Source: DATIYF01 sp035517775
GTDB lineage: Bacteria; Acidobacteriota; Terriglobia; Terriglobales; Acidobacteriaceae
Assembly: GCA_035517775.1 (NCBI GenBank)
Contig: DATIYF010000103.1
Span: 13,739 to 77,738 of the forward strand
Direction: 5' to 3'
DNA: 64,000 nucleotides
Within the stretch, counting starts at the first letter, position 1. Each line of letters begins with the position of its first letter. Positions 62,201-64,000 of this stretch are shown in pieces. Both the position numbers and the translations under genes were made by a program. The notes beneath the pieces are model-generated. The model was not told the origin of the DNA. It was given only the letters and a program-made list of their open reading frames with translations, and searched no databases.

Positions 62201-62563
62201 GGTGAAGACCGAGCGCACCGCCAGCAGCCGCCCGTTGGCATCGGCCAGCTGCGCCTTGATCTGCGCCGCCTGTGCCACGGTGGCGCTGTTCGCGTCGTCA
62301 TACACCTTTGCCAGGGCAAGATAATCCGGGCTGCTCTCGACACCCTTCAGCGAAGAGGCCGATTTGGCATCGTCGCGGTTGAGCAGCGCCAGGTAACGCG
62401 TCTTCCACTGCTCCTGGTAGGCCTTCCACGGACGCTGCCCGTAAGCCTCGTCCCACAGCGCCCAGAACAGTGTCGCCATCAAGATGATCATGGCGATCAC
62501 GTAATGCAGCGCATACGACTTGGTAACGATCGGGTCCTGCTCGGGGATGGGTTTTTCGGGCAC
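59300..62563 (-). CDS. Membrane-anchored eight-haem cytochrome c
   Basis: A 1,087-residue protein. After a single N-terminal helix (about 17-37) and a coiled-coil domain (60-230), it has eight CxxCH haem sites at residues 251, 303, 341, 373, 542, 685, 835 and 959. The first four are spaced closely like a tetrahaem module. The last four behave as separate class I modules with downstream MP-type distal ligands near 497, 633, 783, 905 and 1006. The gene follows the cytochrome b C-terminal gene by 116 nt, so it likely replaces cytochrome c1 in a quinol-oxidising complex. GTG start with GGGAG upstream. Confidence 0.9.
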   Translation of the reverse strand: MPEKPIPEQDPIVTKSYALHYVIAMIILMATLFWALWDEAYGQRPWKAYQEQWKTRYLALLNRDDAKSASSLKGVESSPDYLALAKVYDDANSATVAQAAQIKAQLADANGRLLAVRSVFTDRRAYVNALVYDLETETSPSSKKHIQREIDEYKAEAATVEYPDGSKKQYTFDELEAAFNVANAEKTRLSLELGEVLKPVTAANTAMLAYINDHMVDLTPTQIDGIKKKTEDWDPVIVQINVPEANIVDRCQSCHMGILEPIKITPAEMIAKGESRPDEYARAFVSHPEPELLSIHDPQKFGCSPCHQGNGRATTSIEKAHGNYEHWLWPLFPKENTEAGCQTCHAADMVLVSGDMEWKVIDEGKDLFRQRGCMGCHRYEGYDKEPEELNAITQQIKLLDQQKIDNLKNSANLMKQADAAQSNDEANRLNQEAVDLKVANSKIDGHLQQLDFQTHDLMEDEKKVGPNLKDIRLKLNKDWIPVWLRKPTDFRPTTKMPNFRLSEHQIEAITAYLWQSALSDPLPKQKPGDPGHGKELFETRGCLACHSIGEGSQMIGGTFAANLTREGEKANYDYLVRWIHNARERTRPYCPYEKKDIGPEDYAKKGLPYVFDLQHSRCPNDGHELQVQNMTVMPSLRLSWEDAQDIASFLMTQKEKDPASYPQAAFMDDPNLKEEGKKWIRNFGCAGCHEIAGLEDEGRIGTDLTVEGSKPIERLDFARYTVPAQRGGPGTEPITDPEDLARLPDGPAKAPWYDHKGFFEHKLAEPNVYDKGMIKSETEVLRMPNLHLTKEQVKALTTFLMGSQETSLPDSYQYKPGDAQHDIQEGWWIVKKYNCMGCHQFYPGQTTVLMGLKQYQDNPEQLPPKLLTEGARVSPEWLWHFLKNPALSDTDTNRNGVRPYLKVHMPTFYLSDHEVRTLVRFFQALSQQPMPYIPEQVPTLTAKETDMARSLFSSTAAPCLKCHATGDPQHDKIATAPNFLLAKERLKPDWVERWIIDPQAVSPGTSMPSGLFRQQNGHWVFAGPTPPSFQGYDKDQTKLLVDYIFQLTPEEQRRVAAAMHTRAAVRVPEKGRQAAKRQSTSGAGGAR

Positions 62564-62679
62564 GAAGTTCGCTCCCTGATCTGCTCGCTACTCAGCAATT
62601 AGCACTTGGCCACTGGCATTTGGGCGTCGGGCCCTCCGGAAAACTCGACCGCCAAATGCTGACTGCCATTTGCCAACTG

Positions 62680-63627
62680 CTAGACGTTGAACCACGGCGT
62701 AATCCACACGTACTTGATGTGCCACAACAGCCGGATCGCCATCTTCAGCGGCAGCGCCACCATGGTCAGCAGAAAAAACGTCATGATGGAATATTGCAGC
62801 AGGCTCATGCGCTGATAGTCCTTCGCCTTGTAGCGCCGAAACAGCGCATACAGCCCGAAGCCGCCCAGCAGGTAATACCCGCCGACGATGATCGCTCCGA
62901 ACACGCCCTTGGCCCAGTTCGAAGTGATCGGCCCGCCCAGCCAGCGCGGAATCACGTCCGGCAAGTCGCGGTTCACCTCGTAAATCAACCGATTGTGGTC
63001 CCAGGTCTGCCCCAGCCAGAACCACTGCCAGCCAGGCCCGCGGATGAACGTTCCGATCATGATCATCGAGACCCACAGAATGATGAAGCCGAATAAAAAC
63101 GCGCCAATGGCAAATTTGCGCTGCCTCCAGGTGTAATAACCGTTGCCCAGGGGATTGGGATCAATGTAGGGAATCACCATCAGCCCCACGATGATCAGCG
63201 TGGGCATCACCACGCCCGCAATCCAGGGGTCGAAATAGACCAGCATCTCCTGCAGGCCGAGGAAGTACCAGGGCGCTTTCGCCGGATTCATCGTCAGGTT
63301 GGGGTTCGACGGCTCTTCCAGCGGCGCATACAGCGTGATGGACCACACCATCAGAATCGCGGTCACAATGATCGCCGCCAGAAATTCCATGCGCAGCAGA
63401 AACGGCCACACATGCACTTCCTTCTGCCAGCCCGGGCGGAAGGGCCAGGTCTTGCGGTGATGGCTCTTGGCCAGGGCAGGATCGGCTTCCAGCTCGGCAA
63501 TCAATTCGTCGTTGCCGTGCGCCTGCTTCCAGCCCAGGTAAATGAAGAAAATCAGCAGCGGAATCAGCGCCACGATGGGCACATTATCCGGCGCCGAAGC
63601 GATCTCCCAGATTTGCCGCCAGTCCAT
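62680..63627 (-). CDS. Cytochrome b C-terminal subunit of a quinol-cytochrome c reductase
   Basis: A 315-residue protein with five or so helices. NPAKAPWYFLGLQEMLVYFDPWIAGVVMP marks the C-terminal (subunit IV-like) half of bc-type cytochromes, the Qo-site part of the quinol-oxidising complex. The ATG at 63627, with GGGAG 5 nt upstream, is preferred to the GTG four codons earlier. An extra C-terminal pair of helices (about 240-305) exceeds plastid subunit IV. The N-terminal haem b subunit and any Rieske protein must lie to the right of the window. Confidence 0.85.
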   Translation of the reverse strand: MDWRQIWEIASAPDNVPIVALIPLLIFFIYLGWKQAHGNDELIAELEADPALAKSHHRKTWPFRPGWQKEVHVWPFLLRMEFLAAIIVTAILMVWSITLYAPLEEPSNPNLTMNPAKAPWYFLGLQEMLVYFDPWIAGVVMPTLIIVGLMVIPYIDPNPLGNGYYTWRQRKFAIGAFLFGFIILWVSMIMIGTFIRGPGWQWFWLGQTWDHNRLIYEVNRDLPDVIPRWLGGPITSNWAKGVFGAIIVGGYYLLGGFGLYALFRRYKAKDYQRMSLLQYSIMTFFLLTMVALPLKMAIRLLWHIKYVWITPWFNV

Positions 63628-63639
63628 AAAATCTCCCAC

Positions 63640-64000
63640 TGCCTGTGTGGGGACGGGTCTCCGACCCGTCCAGCGGAGCCCAGCTCCGCAGCCCTGCTAC
63701 AACCCATGTCGGACAGCCGCCCGCCACAACCCGTGTGGGGACGGGGCTGTGCCCCGTCCGGTCGAGCGCAGCTCGACAGCCCTGCGACCCTACTCTCCCG
63801 CCGCCTTCGGCCATCCAGCACAACCCGTGTGGGGACGGGGCTGTGCCCCGTCCGGTCGAGCGCAGCTCGACAGCCCTGCGACCCCTACTCCCCCGCCGCC
63901 TTCGGCCATCCGCCACAACCTGTGTGGGGACGGGGCTGTGCCCCGTCCGGTCGAGCGCAGCTCGACAGCCCTGCGACCCCTACTCCCCCGCCGCCTTCGG
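63640..64000. repeat. About 94-bp tandem repeats with paired hairpins
   Basis: Three near-identical copies begin at 63725, 63819 and 63914 (period 94 then 95), with a diverged partial copy at about 63641-63724; the array runs off the right edge. Each has stem one GGACGGGGC/GCCCCGTCC (loop TGT) and stem two GTCGAGC/GCTCGAC (loop GCA), then a CCGCCGCCTTCGG block. In the diverged copy the stems become GGACGGGTC/GACCCGTCC and GCGGAGC/GCTCCGC, so both strands of each stem changed together. Open frames in this block are repeat artefacts. Confidence 0.9.

Noticed and set aside
63584..63916. Open frame of about 110 codons in the right-edge repeats
   Set aside because: It is translated from the tandem repeat itself, low in complexity, and out of phase from one unit to the next.
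63640..64000. CRISPR array
   Set aside because: The repeats run head to tail with no unique spacers, and no cas genes are present.

Overview
The window looks like a chromosomal segment of an Acidobacteriota bacterium, possibly Terriglobia-like. I infer this from the high GC content, the many intergenic GC-rich hairpins, the energy-transducer TonB protein, the cox cluster with two subunit III genes, the cytochrome b plus multihaem cytochrome c pair, and the PilMNO-type secretion genes. No 16S gene or marker set is present, so the phylum call is inference. No prophage, transposase, rRNA operon or CRISPR array was seen.

Left part (1-21 kb): the end of an unknown protein, an exported lytic transglycosylase, ileS-lspA, a TonB-family protein and murI. 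Next comes an iron-uptake cassette on the minus strand: an FTR1 permease carrying a DUF2318 tail, two FtsX-like permeases, and an ABC ATPase fused in one frame to a DtxR-type metalloregulator. A HEPN gene and a frameshifted gene separate this cassette from murI. A SprT-like protease, three exported proteins of unknown role and uvrA follow.

Middle (21-47 kb): an aa3-type cytochrome c oxidase operon (coxB-A-C-C-D plus a small CxxC protein), three GT87-like membrane glycosyltransferases, a STAS protein and an FHA-GAF-PP2C phosphatase, an MFS sugar porter with a large extra domain, tRNA-Leu(TAG), a geranylgeranyl-reductase-like flavoprotein, an ErpA-type Fe-S carrier, a type II secretion / type IV pilus assembly block (lolA, gspF, gspE, PilM/N/O/P-like, pseudopilin-like), and an exported beta-propeller lipoprotein.

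Right part (47-64 kb): a compact carbon-fixation operon, rbcL-rbcS-cbbX-prk, with red-type form I RuBisCO. Just upstream lies a sigma-54 activator whose sensor domain is an NAD(P)-type Rossmann fold, and a near-consensus -24/-12 promoter faces rbcL. This departs from the usual LysR-type CbbR arrangement and is the most attractive candidate for an undescribed regulatory system here. Beyond it runs a respiratory-assembly block: HEAT/lipoyl membrane protein, DUF420, ABC-2 exporter, EthD-like protein, heme A synthase (ctaA), a blue-copper-like lipoprotein, an eight-haem cytochrome c, and the C-terminal half of a cytochrome b. The window ends in a roughly 94-bp tandem repeat built from two hairpins whose stems covary between copies; a single related copy sits upstream of tRNA-Leu.

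Together, red-type RuBisCO, PRK, a cytochrome b/c complex and an aa3 oxidase are compatible with an aerobic organism able to fix CO2 with energy from an electron donor. No hydrogenase, CO dehydrogenase or sulfur-oxidation gene is visible in this window.
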